Assembly: GCF_902374955.1 (NCBI RefSeq)
Contig: NZ_CABKRX010000113.1
Location: 10,706-74,705 of the forward strand
Length of the DNA: 64,000 nt
DNA from: Bacillus massilioanorexius
GTDB lineage: Bacteria; Bacillota; Bacilli; Bacillales; DSM-1321
Direction of reading: 5' to 3'
Shown here: one piece after another, positions 16,468 through 24,279 of the stretch
Numbering within the stretch: position 1 is the first letter of the stretch
Layout: each line of letters begins with the position of its first letter
Program-made: the position numbers and the translations under genes
The notes under the pieces: model-generated
What the model was told of the DNA's origin: nothing
What the model saw: only the letters and a program-made list of their open reading frames with translations
Databases searched by the model: none

Positions 16468-17607
16468 ATGTTCATTCAAAACAGGAATAAACTAATTAAA
16501 CAAATTAGTAAAGAAAACCATTATCCATTATCATACGAAGAATGGGAAGCAGAAGCTGCAAAAGCAATATTAATTGAAAGGTTTGATTACATTTTTCCAA
16601 ATGCTGGAAGAGGTGAAACAGCTGATCGAAATCAAAAAGCATTTTCAAAGTGGGCAATCACGCCTAGAATACTTAATGATGTATCAAAAGTAAATTTGAA
16701 CATAAGTATTTTCGGAAAAGATTATCCTACTCCCTTTTTTCTAGCACCAATAGGAATGCATATTCTTGCACATAATGAAGGTGAGATTGCTACAGCAAAA
16801 GCTGTTTCTTCTATGGGTATACCAATGATTGTTAGTACAGTATCTAGCTATTCTTTGGAAGATATCGCTAAATCCTCTCCTACTAGTTCAAAATGGTTTC
16901 AACTCTATTGGTCTAGTAATCCAGATATCGCATTTAGTATGATTGAACGAGCAGAAAAAAATGGTTATGAAGCATTAGTAATCACTGTAGATACAGTAAT
17001 GCATGGTTGGAGGGAGATAGATATTAAGAATCAATATTCCCCTTTATCACTAGGCTTAGGGAAAGCTAATTTTATTAACGATCCTGTTTTTATGAATTCA
17101 TTAATAAACCATGATGAAGAATCTATTATAAATGGAATTTTAGAAAGTATTCAACATCCTACATTCTCCTGGAAAGACATAAAAAAAATTAAAAAGCGTA
17201 CAAAACTTCCTATTTTGTTAAAAGGGATTTTACATACTGAAGATGCAAAGTTAGCTCTAGAATATGATATTGATGGAATCATTGTTTCTAATCATGGTGG
17301 ACGTCAATTAGATGGTGTTATTGCTTCAATTGATGCTTTACCTGAAATTGTTGAAGTTGTTCAAGGTAAGATTCCAATCCTATTTGACAGTGGAATTCGT
17401 CGAGGAATTGATGTTGTCAAAGCTTTAGCATTAGGAGCAAATGCAATCTTAGTTGGGAGACCATATATTTGGGGATTAGCTGTACATGGGCAAATTGGTG
17501 TGGAAAAAGTAATGGAACGTTTAATACAAGAAACAGAAATTTCTCTCGCATTATCTGGAATTGAAGATTTATCAAAAATCAAGAATGTAAAAATAATAAG
17601 AGAGTAA
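16468..17607 (+). CDS. FMN-dependent L-2-hydroxyacid oxidase / lactate 2-monooxygenase-like
   Basis: This 379-aa protein of the alpha-hydroxyacid oxidase family has a TIM barrel with FMN. Visible residues are the substrate-proximal FFLAPIGMH segment, FQLYWS, the VITVDT strand, the barrel Lys in LPILLKGI, the catalytic His and Arg in SNHGGRQLDG and the phosphate site DSGIRRG...GRPYIWG. The TVDTVMHGWREID stretch resembles lactate 2-monooxygenases more than ordinary lactate dehydrogenases. It would oxidise an L-2-hydroxyacid, to the 2-oxo acid or by decarboxylation. It is the last island gene and is followed by a strong terminator. Ribosome binding site AAAGGGAG precedes ATG 16468. Confidence 0.85.
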   Translation: MFIQNRNKLIKQISKENHYPLSYEEWEAEAAKAILIERFDYIFPNAGRGETADRNQKAFSKWAITPRILNDVSKVNLNISIFGKDYPTPFFLAPIGMHILAHNEGEIATAKAVSSMGIPMIVSTVSSYSLEDIAKSSPTSSKWFQLYWSSNPDIAFSMIERAEKNGYEALVITVDTVMHGWREIDIKNQYSPLSLGLGKANFINDPVFMNSLINHDEESIINGILESIQHPTFSWKDIKKIKKRTKLPILLKGILHTEDAKLALEYDIDGIIVSNHGGRQLDGVIASIDALPEIVEVVQGKIPILFDSGIRRGIDVVKALALGANAILVGRPYIWGLAVHGQIGVEKVMERLIQETEISLALSGIEDLSKIKNVKIIRE

Positions 17608-17676
17608 CTTATATAATTGACTTATAATACATTTTATGCTGTACTAAAAAATTCACTTTATTGTGTATATAGGAAG

Positions 17677-17719
17677 ACGAAAAATCCCTCCAAATGAATA
17701 GAGGGATTTTTCGTTTTTT
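17677..17719 (+). terminator. Terminator closing the TRAP catabolic island
   Basis: A perfect 14-bp stem (17677-17690 with 17701-17714), a 10-nt loop and then TTTTTT make this a strong Rho-independent terminator. Reading leftward it can also serve the convergent small minus-strand genes. Confidence 0.85.
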
Positions 17720-17763
17720 AGGGGATATTAAAGCTAAAGTCTTGATTGCTTTTGATTCTATTT

Positions 17764-17949
17764 CTAAGTTAAAGAATCCAATTCTGCTTGCATGTGATGG
17801 AGCTGATGCTGCTCTGCAACTGTAGTATTCGCATATGCAGAGGATAAAGCATTTTGCGCTTTGGCAATTGCTTCTGCTTTATGAGTAGAATCAGCTTTAA
17901 TAGCTTCATTAACAAATCTACGGGCTTCTTGAAATAGCTGATTTGCCAT
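17764..17949 (-). CDS. Small helical protein, DUF3813 (YitR-like)
   Basis: This 61-aa alanine- and glutamine-rich protein starts MANQLFQEARRFVNEAI and ends in a heptad-like helix (HQLHHMQAELDSLT). It has no membrane segment or cysteine. It matches, from memory, the DUF3813 family of short Bacillus proteins, represented by yitR near yitU. The function is unknown. Its ATG directly abuts the TAA of the upstream small gene (no spacer), and its weak ribosome binding site lies inside that gene, so translation is probably coupled. It resumes the syntenic backbone after the island. Confidence 0.72.
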   Translation of the reverse strand: MANQLFQEARRFVNEAIKADSTHKAEAIAKAQNALSSAYANTTVAEQHQLHHMQAELDSLT

Positions 17950-18099
17950 TTAGTAACACCCTAATTTGCTACTGCAGCAGCATGATTTTTGTGACTCAGC
18001 TTCAGCCATGGTCATGCGATACGTGAATTTTTCATCATGCTTTGAAACAGAATCTTTACTTTGCTGGAAAAAACGTTTGGATTTGTTACGTTTGCCCAT
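17950..18099 (-). CDS. Very small protein with Cys-Cys-Cys tail (49 aa)
   Basis: A 49-codon frame on the minus strand starts at ATG 18099 behind GAGGGG and stops at 17950, directly against the next ATG. The basic N terminus (MGKRNKSKRFFQQSK) is followed by a short acidic/polar middle part and a C terminus with three consecutive cysteines, then a further Cys two residues from the end. Four cysteines within ten residues could bind a metal or form disulfides. I do not recognise a family. It is coupled to the DUF3813 gene. Confidence 0.62.
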   Translation of the reverse strand: MGKRNKSKRFFQQSKDSVSKHDEKFTYRMTMAEAESQKSCCCSSKLGCY

Positions 18100-18212
18100 T
18101 CGTAAACCCCTCGCAATCTAAGCAATTGACACAATCTCGGTGTCTCTATTATTTTTAACAAATTGTAAAAAAAAATTATAGGTAAAAGAAGGAAAAAGAG
18201 TTATTTCCTCTT

Positions 18213-19043
18213 TTACAAAGCTATTTTTTTTCCTTTAAGATTGAATTTGTCTTCTAGGAAGAGAGCAATACCATCTTCTTCATTTGATAAGGTTGTTTCG
18301 TTTGCTATATTTTTTACAGCAGAAATACCATTACCCATTGCTACACCCGTTCCAGCATATTCGAGCATTTCTAAATCATTATCTTCATCACCAAAAGCAA
18401 TAATTTGGTTTTGAGGAACATTTAAATATTCTGCAACTCGTTTAATACCAACGGCTTTGTTTAGTCCAGCTTTAATAATTTCAACAACATGATATGGATC
18501 AGCCCAACGGCGATGATCGATAACCTCAGCATGTACAGCTGATAAATGATCTCTTATTGATGTGACACTTTCTGGATCTGCGTGTATTAACATACTCGTT
18601 GGAGATAGCTCTAAGTAATTTCGTAAATCCCCAATTGTAATTTTAGGATCACCCATTTTCATTGCATCAATAAAAATTTCATCATGCTGGTGAAAATAAA
18701 TATCATCACGTACTTCAGCGATAATATTATGATATTGGAAACTTTGACAAGCCTCGATAATATCCATTGCTACTTTAATATCTAAAGGTGAATGATAAGT
18801 TCCCCAGCTTGCTGAAAGAGGGTGATGCACAAAAGCTCCATTAAAATTCACTATAGGTGTATCTAAGGAAAGCTCTTTGTAATAAGGTAAACTAGATCGG
18901 AAGGGTCTACCTGTAGCAATCATGACATGATGACCTTGTTCTTTAAGAGTTGCTAACACAGACTTTGTTCTATTTGAAATGGTTTTATCATTTTGTAATA
19001 ATGTTCCGTCTAAATCTAAGGCAATTAAATGTTTTTCGCTCAT
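18213..19043 (-). CDS. yitU: HAD superfamily Cof-type phosphatase, YitU
   Basis: This 276-aa HAD hydrolase of the Cof subfamily (C2B cap) has motif I LIALDLDGTLLQND (nucleophile Asp and acid Asp), motif II MIATGRP, the Lys of motif III in the GLNKAVGIKRV segment and motif IV IAFGDEDNDLEML. Enzymes of this group remove phosphate from sugar phosphates and flavin intermediates. B. subtilis YitU has been linked to a riboflavin-pathway phosphatase activity together with YcsE and YwtE. AGGAGG precedes ATG 19043. It is followed by the two small genes in the same orientation. Synteny (yitU-yitV-yitW) supports the name. Confidence 0.82.
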   Translation of the reverse strand: MSEKHLIALDLDGTLLQNDKTISNRTKSVLATLKEQGHHVMIATGRPFRSSLPYYKELSLDTPIVNFNGAFVHHPLSASWGTYHSPLDIKVAMDIIEACQSFQYHNIIAEVRDDIYFHQHDEIFIDAMKMGDPKITIGDLRNYLELSPTSMLIHADPESVTSIRDHLSAVHAEVIDHRRWADPYHVVEIIKAGLNKAVGIKRVAEYLNVPQNQIIAFGDEDNDLEMLEYAGTGVAMGNGISAVKNIANETTLSNEEDGIALFLEDKFNLKGKKIAL

Positions 19044-19307
19044 ATGTCCTCCTTGGTTAAGGTATATTTTGTATCGTTATTTCAATATATGAAAGAATGA
19101 ATGCTATCTGAATGCTATTTATTACGTGAAAACTGTTGAAGTAAAGTATCTTTGTCTTAACAGTTTCAAAATAGGGGTGCTTCCCTATTGTACATATAAA
19201 CATTCTTATCTTCAATTGTAGTAGAATTTAATTAATTTTTCTATCTATCTTATATTAAGGTATAGTTAAAGTGTAAAAGACAATATTGCATTTGGGAGGA
19301 GAATCTG

Positions 19308-20066
19308 TTGATTGTCATTAAGAAAGAGAAGATACATAATGTCCCATTACTACATGTAGTAAAAAATGAGGATTCTGCCAACAAATTACCACTAATATTC
19401 TTTATTCATGGTGTAACAAGCATAAAAGAAAGAAATTTACAATATGCTTATATGCTCGCTGAAAAGGGTTATAGAGTGATATTACCCGATACGTTATATC
19501 ATGGTGAGAGAGAAGAAGGAAAGAATATTTATTCGAGTTTTTGGAAAGTTGTTATTACAACTATTCACGAAATAGAGATGTTAAAGTCTCATTTTGAAAA
19601 TCTTCATTTAATCGACGGGGACCGTATTGGACTAGCAGGTACTTCAATGGGTGGAATTATTACTTTAGGAGCTATGGCAAAGTATGATTGGATTAAAGTA
19701 GGTGTTTCATTGATGGGAAATCCGGCTTATGTTGATTTTGCAAAATGGCAAGTGGATTTTATGAGTAATAATGGCACACTTATTCCTCTTTCAAACGAAG
19801 AAATTAATCAACAGCTTAAGGTTTTAGAGGAATATGACGCTACGTTACAAATCGAACAATGGAAGGAACGTCCGCTATTATTTTGGCATGGAAAACAAGA
19901 TGAAGTCGTTCCATATTTGCCGGCATTTACATTTTATAAAAATCTACAGAAAGCATATATGGAGAAGAATGTACCATTGTCATTTATATTAGATGAGCAT
20001 GGAGGGCATGCTGTACCTAATAAGGGAGTAATCGAAACCGTTAATTGGTTTACAACTCATTTATAA
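19308..20066 (+). CDS. yitV: Alpha/beta hydrolase, YitV-like esterase
   Basis: This 252-aa alpha/beta hydrolase shows the oxyanion strand FFIHGVTSIKE, the nucleophile elbow GTSMGG, the acid Asp in HGKQDEVVP and the His in DEHGGHAVP near the C terminus, so the triad is intact. It has no signal peptide and is probably a cytosolic esterase or lipase-like enzyme of unknown substrate. It starts at TTG 19308 after GGGAGGAG. It is divergent from yitU with 264 bp between; I see AT-rich promoter-like sequence there but no site I can place firmly. Its neighbours match the yit backbone. Confidence 0.8.
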   Translation: MIVIKKEKIHNVPLLHVVKNEDSANKLPLIFFIHGVTSIKERNLQYAYMLAEKGYRVILPDTLYHGEREEGKNIYSSFWKVVITTIHEIEMLKSHFENLHLIDGDRIGLAGTSMGGIITLGAMAKYDWIKVGVSLMGNPAYVDFAKWQVDFMSNNGTLIPLSNEEINQQLKVLEEYDATLQIEQWKERPLLFWHGKQDEVVPYLPAFTFYKNLQKAYMEKNVPLSFILDEHGGHAVPNKGVIETVNWFTTHL

Positions 20067-20429
20067 TATTTTTCAGTTTTGTTCACGATCGTGGTGGATA
20101 ATCGTTTCAAAGTGAAAAGGCAAACAATCATGAGTAATATATTAATATTAACGCTGTTTAGTAATAAATGCGGTGAGTAAAACTTTTGCTCATTATTTGT
20201 AATTAGACAACAAAGTTTGCGAAAAATCTACTAATTAAAAATCATATATACATAAATTCGAATACTTTTCATTTAGCACTAACATTTGCTAAAATAAAGG
20301 GTAGCTTTAGTGAGTGATGAAATATGATTTTTCACTGGACAATAAGACGTTTACACATTGTTTCTTTAAGATAAAGTAAACGTGTCTTAAAGTTAGTTAA
20401 ACTGTAAGTGATGAAAAGGAGTGATTAGT
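20067..20429 (+). other. Gap before yitW with an imperfect hairpin
   Basis: This 363-bp stretch holds no convincing gene. It has a short palindrome CACGATCGTG near 20086. Just before the yitW ribosome binding site is an imperfect stem-loop: AAGAC-GTTTAC at 20344-20354 pairs with GTAAAC-GT-GTCTT at 20376-20388. The hairpin could be a leader structure for yitW; no T run follows it. Confidence 0.35.
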
Positions 20430-20738
20430 TTGGATAAAGATTTAAAGGATAATATTATGGGTGCACTAGAACAAGTTATTGATCCAGAGCTTGGAATTGA
20501 TATAGTCAATCTTGGACTTGTTTACGATATAGATATGGATGAAGAAGGAAACACTAAGGTAACAATGACACTTACATCAATGGGATGTCCTCTTGCTGGA
20601 ACTATTGTTGATCAAGTGAAAATTGCTCTTTCAGATATTCCAGAAGTAAAAGAAACGGAAGTGGATATCGTATGGAATCCACCGTGGTCAAAAGATCGTT
20701 TATCACGCTATGCTAAAATTGCATTAGGTATTTCTTAA
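20430..20738 (+). CDS. yitW: MIP18/DUF59 family iron-sulfur assembly protein, YitW
   Basis: This 102-aa single-domain MIP18 (SufT-like, DUF59) protein has VIDPELGIDIVNLGLVYDI, the conserved Cys in TSMGCPLAGTI and VDIVWNPPWSKDRLS. Proteins of this type help insert Fe-S clusters into target enzymes in the cytosol. The open frame extends to GTG 20421, but the ribosome binding site AAGGAGTGA covers that codon. TTG 20430, six bases later, is therefore the likely start and gives the family length. It is monocistronic, with a strong terminator directly after. Confidence 0.85.
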   Translation: MDKDLKDNIMGALEQVIDPELGIDIVNLGLVYDIDMDEEGNTKVTMTLTSMGCPLAGTIVDQVKIALSDIPEVKETEVDIVWNPPWSKDRLSRYAKIALGIS

Positions 20739-20744
20739 ATAGCA

Positions 20745-20796
20745 AAGGGCCTCCAAATAGTGATTTGTATTCACTGTTTGGAGGCCCTTACGTTTT
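20745..20796 (+). terminator. Strong terminator after yitW
   Basis: A 19-bp stem (20745-20763 with 20771-20789, one mismatch) of high GC for this genome (GGGCCTCC) with a 7-nt loop and a TTTT tail ends yitW. Confidence 0.85.
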
Positions 20797-20957
20797 ATAA
20801 GGAGCTTGTTTAGTGGAAAACGTTTGTGTAGTTACATTAAAAAGAAAAATCGTTAAGGGTGAGATATTTTTTATACAATGTGATGGATGGTTTTATCATT
20901 TCTAAAAATGACTTCATTTATATATATTAAAAGAAAGTGCTTATAAGCTGAAAATAA

Positions 20958-20998
20958 AAGAGAGCGACTTGGATTAATTCTGTTTGAGTGGCTCTCTT
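20958..20998. other. Isolated stem-loop upstream of argC
   Basis: AAGAGAGC at 20958-20965 pairs with GCTCTCTT at 20991-20998, with an inner ACT/AGT extension, and is followed by ACGTTTTAT. It is terminator-like but has no gene in front of it. The surrounding 20797-21130 stretch shows no other feature and may be the remains of a lost gene between yitW and argC. Confidence 0.4.
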
Positions 20999-21132
20999 AC
21001 GTTTTATATCGATATTTTTGCTGATTCATCAGAAATTAATAGCTATTCAAATAGAAATTTAGGCCCGTTTCTAGGCAAGTGCATAATTTTTGTTATACAT
21101 TTTAGAAAAATCAATAATTTATAAAAATTCAA

Positions 21133-21161
21133 TTGCATTTATTTTTATTCATGCTTATAAT
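21133..21161 (+). promoter_or_regulatory. argC promoter with overlapping ARG box
   Basis: A -35 TTGCAT (21133-21138) and a -10 TATAAT (21156-21161) with a 17-bp spacer lie 55 bases before argC. The spacer is filled by an ARG-box-like palindromic sequence at 21135-21154. On the minus strand it reads GCATGAATAAAAATAAATGC, close to the CATGAATAAAAATTCA pattern bound by AhrC/ArgR. A weaker neighbour (ATAAAAATTCAA) lies just upstream at 21121. Arginine-dependent repression of the operon is expected. Confidence 0.75.
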
Positions 21162-21216
21162 AATGTAAATATAAAGAATATCAAAATTATTCATCTTCAA
21201 GGAAGTGTAATATTAA

Positions 21217-22248
21217 ATGAATGTTTCGATTATAGGAGCCTCTGGTTATAGTGGATTAGAGCTAATAAGGCTTTTAAATAACCATCCTAAGTTTAATATA
21301 GTATCACTACATTCTTCATCAAAGGCTGGTCAATTTATACATGGAGAAAATCCACACCTTATGCATATTACACAGAAATTTCAAGAGATCGATCCAAATG
21401 AAATAGCGAAAAATAGTGATCTTGTATTCCTTGCTACACCATCTGGAGTGTCAGCCAAACTAGCTCAAAGTCTTGTTGACACAGGCATTAAAGTAATTGA
21501 TCTTTCTGGAGATTTAAGGTTGAAAAAGGATGGATTATACAAAGAGTGGTATAAAAAAGAAGCTGCTCCTAGTGAAACCATTGAAAAAGCTGTTTACGGT
21601 CTAAGTGAATGGAATACAGAAAATATTCAAAAAGCCCAAGTGATAGCTAATCCAGGCTGCTATGCGACTGCTGTACTTTTGGGGTTAGCTCCATTAAGTC
21701 AACAACAATTAATAAAGAAGAACAGCATTATCATTGATGCTAAATCAGGTGTTTCGGGAGCAGGAAGGACAGCTAGTTTAGGATCCATGTATACAGAGGT
21801 AAATGAAAATTTAAAAATTTACAAAGTACATGAGCATCAGCATATACCAGAAATTGAACAACAGCTCAAATGGTGGAATGATGATTCTATTATTGAATTT
21901 AGTACTCATTTAACACCAATGACACGTGGCATTATGGCAACGATGTATGTGGAATTAATGGAGAACCATAATACTAAACAATTAATAGATTTATATAAAC
22001 AAGCTTATGAGCGTCACCCTTTTGTAAGAATTCAAGAGGAAGGTTTTTTTCCAAGTACGAAGCAGGTGTCAGGATCGAATTTCTGCGATATAGCAGTTAG
22101 TGTTAACGAACGATCAAGTAGAGTGACTATCGTTTCGGTAATCGATAATTTAATGAAAGGAGCAGCAGGTCAGGCGGTACAAAATGCAAATCTAATGTGT
22201 GGATTTGCAGAAACAACAGGATTAATGTTTGTGCCGCAATTTCCATAG
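21217..22248 (+). CDS. argC: N-acetyl-gamma-glutamyl-phosphate reductase
   Basis: ArgC (343 aa, normal length) reduces N-acetylglutamyl phosphate to the semialdehyde with NADPH, the third step of arginine synthesis. The N-terminal Rossmann motif GASGYSGLELIRLL is clear, the catalytic Cys lies in ANPGCYATA and the catalytic-domain block STHLTPMTRGI carries the active-site His. ATG 21217 follows AAGGAAG. It is the first gene of argCJBD-carAB-argF and sits behind an ARG-box-controlled promoter. argJ follows after 16 bases. Confidence 0.93.
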   Translation: MNVSIIGASGYSGLELIRLLNNHPKFNIVSLHSSSKAGQFIHGENPHLMHITQKFQEIDPNEIAKNSDLVFLATPSGVSAKLAQSLVDTGIKVIDLSGDLRLKKDGLYKEWYKKEAAPSETIEKAVYGLSEWNTENIQKAQVIANPGCYATAVLLGLAPLSQQQLIKKNSIIIDAKSGVSGAGRTASLGSMYTEVNENLKIYKVHEHQHIPEIEQQLKWWNDDSIIEFSTHLTPMTRGIMATMYVELMENHNTKQLIDLYKQAYERHPFVRIQEEGFFPSTKQVSGSNFCDIAVSVNERSSRVTIVSVIDNLMKGAAGQAVQNANLMCGFAETTGLMFVPQFP

Positions 22249-22264
22249 CCTGTTTGTGAACTAG

Positions 22265-23497
22265 ATGAAAACTTTGACTATTGATGAGAACATTAAAGAA
22301 GTTGCATACGGAAATATATTGAGTGCTAAGGGATATAAAGCTGGTGGATTTCATGCAGGACTCCGTTATTCTAAAAAGGATTTAGGAATGATTGTATCAG
22401 AAGTTCCTGCAAATGCTGCAGCTGTTTATACACAAAGTGTCGTTCAAGCTGCACCAATAGCAGTGACAAAGGATAGTATTGCGTATGCTGGCAAAATTCA
22501 AGCTGTAATTGTGAATAGTGCCTGTGCCAATGCTTGTACAGGAGAACAAGGTTTAAAAGATGCATACGAAATGAGAAGTGAGACAGCTAAAAAATTAGGA
22601 ATTGCGGATTATTTAGTTGCTGTCGCATCAACAGGAACAATTGGTGAGTATTTAAATATGGATAAGATTAAAGCTGGAATTAGTAAGCTCACGTATTCTG
22701 ATCAACTTGAAAATGCAGCTGATTTTGAAACAGCGATTTTAACAACTGATACAATTGCGAAAAAATGTGCTTATGAAGCCATTATTGATGGGAAGAAGGT
22801 AACGGTTGGAGGAGCAGCAAAGGGTTCTGGTATGATTCATCCCAATATGGCGACTATGTTAGCATTCTTAACGACTGATGCAAATGTTTCATCTGAACAT
22901 TTATACAAAGCATTAGCTCAAACCACAGATGTAACATTTAATCAAATTACAGTTGATGGAGATACTTCTACAAATGATATGGTACTAATTACAGCTAATG
23001 GGATGAATGGTGGAAATGAATTAACACCAGATCATGATGATTGGGAGATATTTGTTGGTCTTGTTCAAGCAGTTAGTGAAGACTTAGCAAAAAAGATAGC
23101 AAGAGATGGAGAAGGCGCTACAAAATTAATTGAAGTAGTTGTTGAAGGAGTACAATCCAAACAAGCTGCACAAGCATTAGCTAAAACAGTCGTTGGTTCA
23201 AGTTTGGTCAAAACAGCCATTTTTGGCGCTGATGCTAACTGGGGACGTGTAATTGCAGCTATGGGTCGAAGTGGTGTAGTGTTTAATCCAGAAGATGTGG
23301 ACATTTATTTGGGAGATATATTGATGCTGAATGCTGGAACACCAGTATCTTTTTCTGAAGAAGAGGCGAAGATTTACCTAGAAAATGACACGATTTCTAT
23401 TAAGGCAGTTTTACGAGAGGGAGAAGAAAAGGGATTAGCTTGGGGTTGTGACTTAACGTATGATTACGTCAAGATTAACGCAAGTTACCGAACGTAA
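22265..23497 (+). CDS. argJ: Bifunctional ornithine acetyltransferase / N-acetylglutamate synthase
   Basis: ArgJ (410 aa) recycles the acetyl group from N-acetylornithine to glutamate and, in bifunctional forms, also acetylates glutamate from acetyl-CoA. It is made as one chain that cuts itself before the Thr of the motif KGSGMIHPNMATMLAF (about residue 190), which is intact. The oxyanion-hole pair in the STGTIGEYL region and the C-terminal NWGRVIAAMGRSG are also present. Its Shine-Dalgarno is poor (GTGAAC) and the gap from argC is only 16 bases, so coupling to argC translation is likely. Confidence 0.93.
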   Translation: MKTLTIDENIKEVAYGNILSAKGYKAGGFHAGLRYSKKDLGMIVSEVPANAAAVYTQSVVQAAPIAVTKDSIAYAGKIQAVIVNSACANACTGEQGLKDAYEMRSETAKKLGIADYLVAVASTGTIGEYLNMDKIKAGISKLTYSDQLENAADFETAILTTDTIAKKCAYEAIIDGKKVTVGGAAKGSGMIHPNMATMLAFLTTDANVSSEHLYKALAQTTDVTFNQITVDGDTSTNDMVLITANGMNGGNELTPDHDDWEIFVGLVQAVSEDLAKKIARDGEGATKLIEVVVEGVQSKQAAQALAKTVVGSSLVKTAIFGADANWGRVIAAMGRSGVVFNPEDVDIYLGDILMLNAGTPVSFSEEEAKIYLENDTISIKAVLREGEEKGLAWGCDLTYDYVKINASYRT

Positions 23498-23509
23498 GGG
23501 GGATATGAA

Positions 23510-24277
23510 ATGAAAATCTTACTAGTAAAGTTAGGCGGTAGTATCCTTCATGAACTACAAGAGTCCTTTTTCGCTAGTTTAAAAGATTTACAGACAGAAG
23601 GGTATCACTTTGTATTTGTACATGGTGGCGGACCAGATATTAATGAAATGCTTGAAATGATGAAAATAAAGCCAGAATTTAATAATGGTCTAAGAAAGAC
23701 AACGAAAGAAGTATTAAACGTTGTGGAGCTAGTTTTATCTGGGAAAACAAACCGTTCACTTGTAGAATTACTAAGAAAGAATGGTTTTTCAGCAATTGGA
23801 CTGCATGGAAATGATGCTAAGCTTTTAGAAGGAAAGTATATTGATTCAGTCGACTTAGGAGAAGTGGGAGAAATAACAGCAGTAAATAGCCAGCTTATTA
23901 AACAGGTTCTTAGCCTAGGCTTAATACCTGTGCTTACTCCGCTGGCACTTTCAGAGGAAGGCCATACATTAAACGTGAATGCTGATATGGCAGCTGGAGC
24001 AGTAGCTAAAGCACTAAATGCTGAAAGCTGTGTGTTTGTTACGGATGTTAAAGGGGTTTTAGATAATAATCAATTAATTGAAAAGATGACTTCTGAGGAA
24101 GCGGAACAATTAATTCATAAACAAGTGATTTACGGAGGGATGATTCCAAAGGTAAGGACGGCATTACAAGTTCTTCAAACTGGAATTGATCAAGTAAGAA
24201 TCGTAAGCGGAAAAGATTCTTTCTTCAAAAATAGTAAATGGATAGGAACATCTTTTTTAGAGAAAGTGAGGGTATAA
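23510..24277 (+). CDS. argB: N-acetylglutamate kinase
   Basis: ArgB (255 aa) phosphorylates N-acetylglutamate. The amino-acid-kinase fold is shown by VKLGGSIL at the N terminus (phosphate-binding Lys), HGGGPDIN (substrate loop), NVNADMAAGAVAKAL and VTDVKGVLD. The short N terminus without an extra helix fits the arginine-insensitive, E. coli-like form, so control is probably through ArgJ and transcription. It sits 12 bases after argJ, and its stop overlaps or abuts the argD start (TAATGATG). Confidence 0.92.
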   Translation: MKILLVKLGGSILHELQESFFASLKDLQTEGYHFVFVHGGGPDINEMLEMMKIKPEFNNGLRKTTKEVLNVVELVLSGKTNRSLVELLRKNGFSAIGLHGNDAKLLEGKYIDSVDLGEVGEITAVNSQLIKQVLSLGLIPVLTPLALSEEGHTLNVNADMAAGAVAKALNAESCVFVTDVKGVLDNNQLIEKMTSEEAEQLIHKQVIYGGMIPKVRTALQVLQTGIDQVRIVSGKDSFFKNSKWIGTSFLEKVRV

Positions 24278-24279
24278 TG

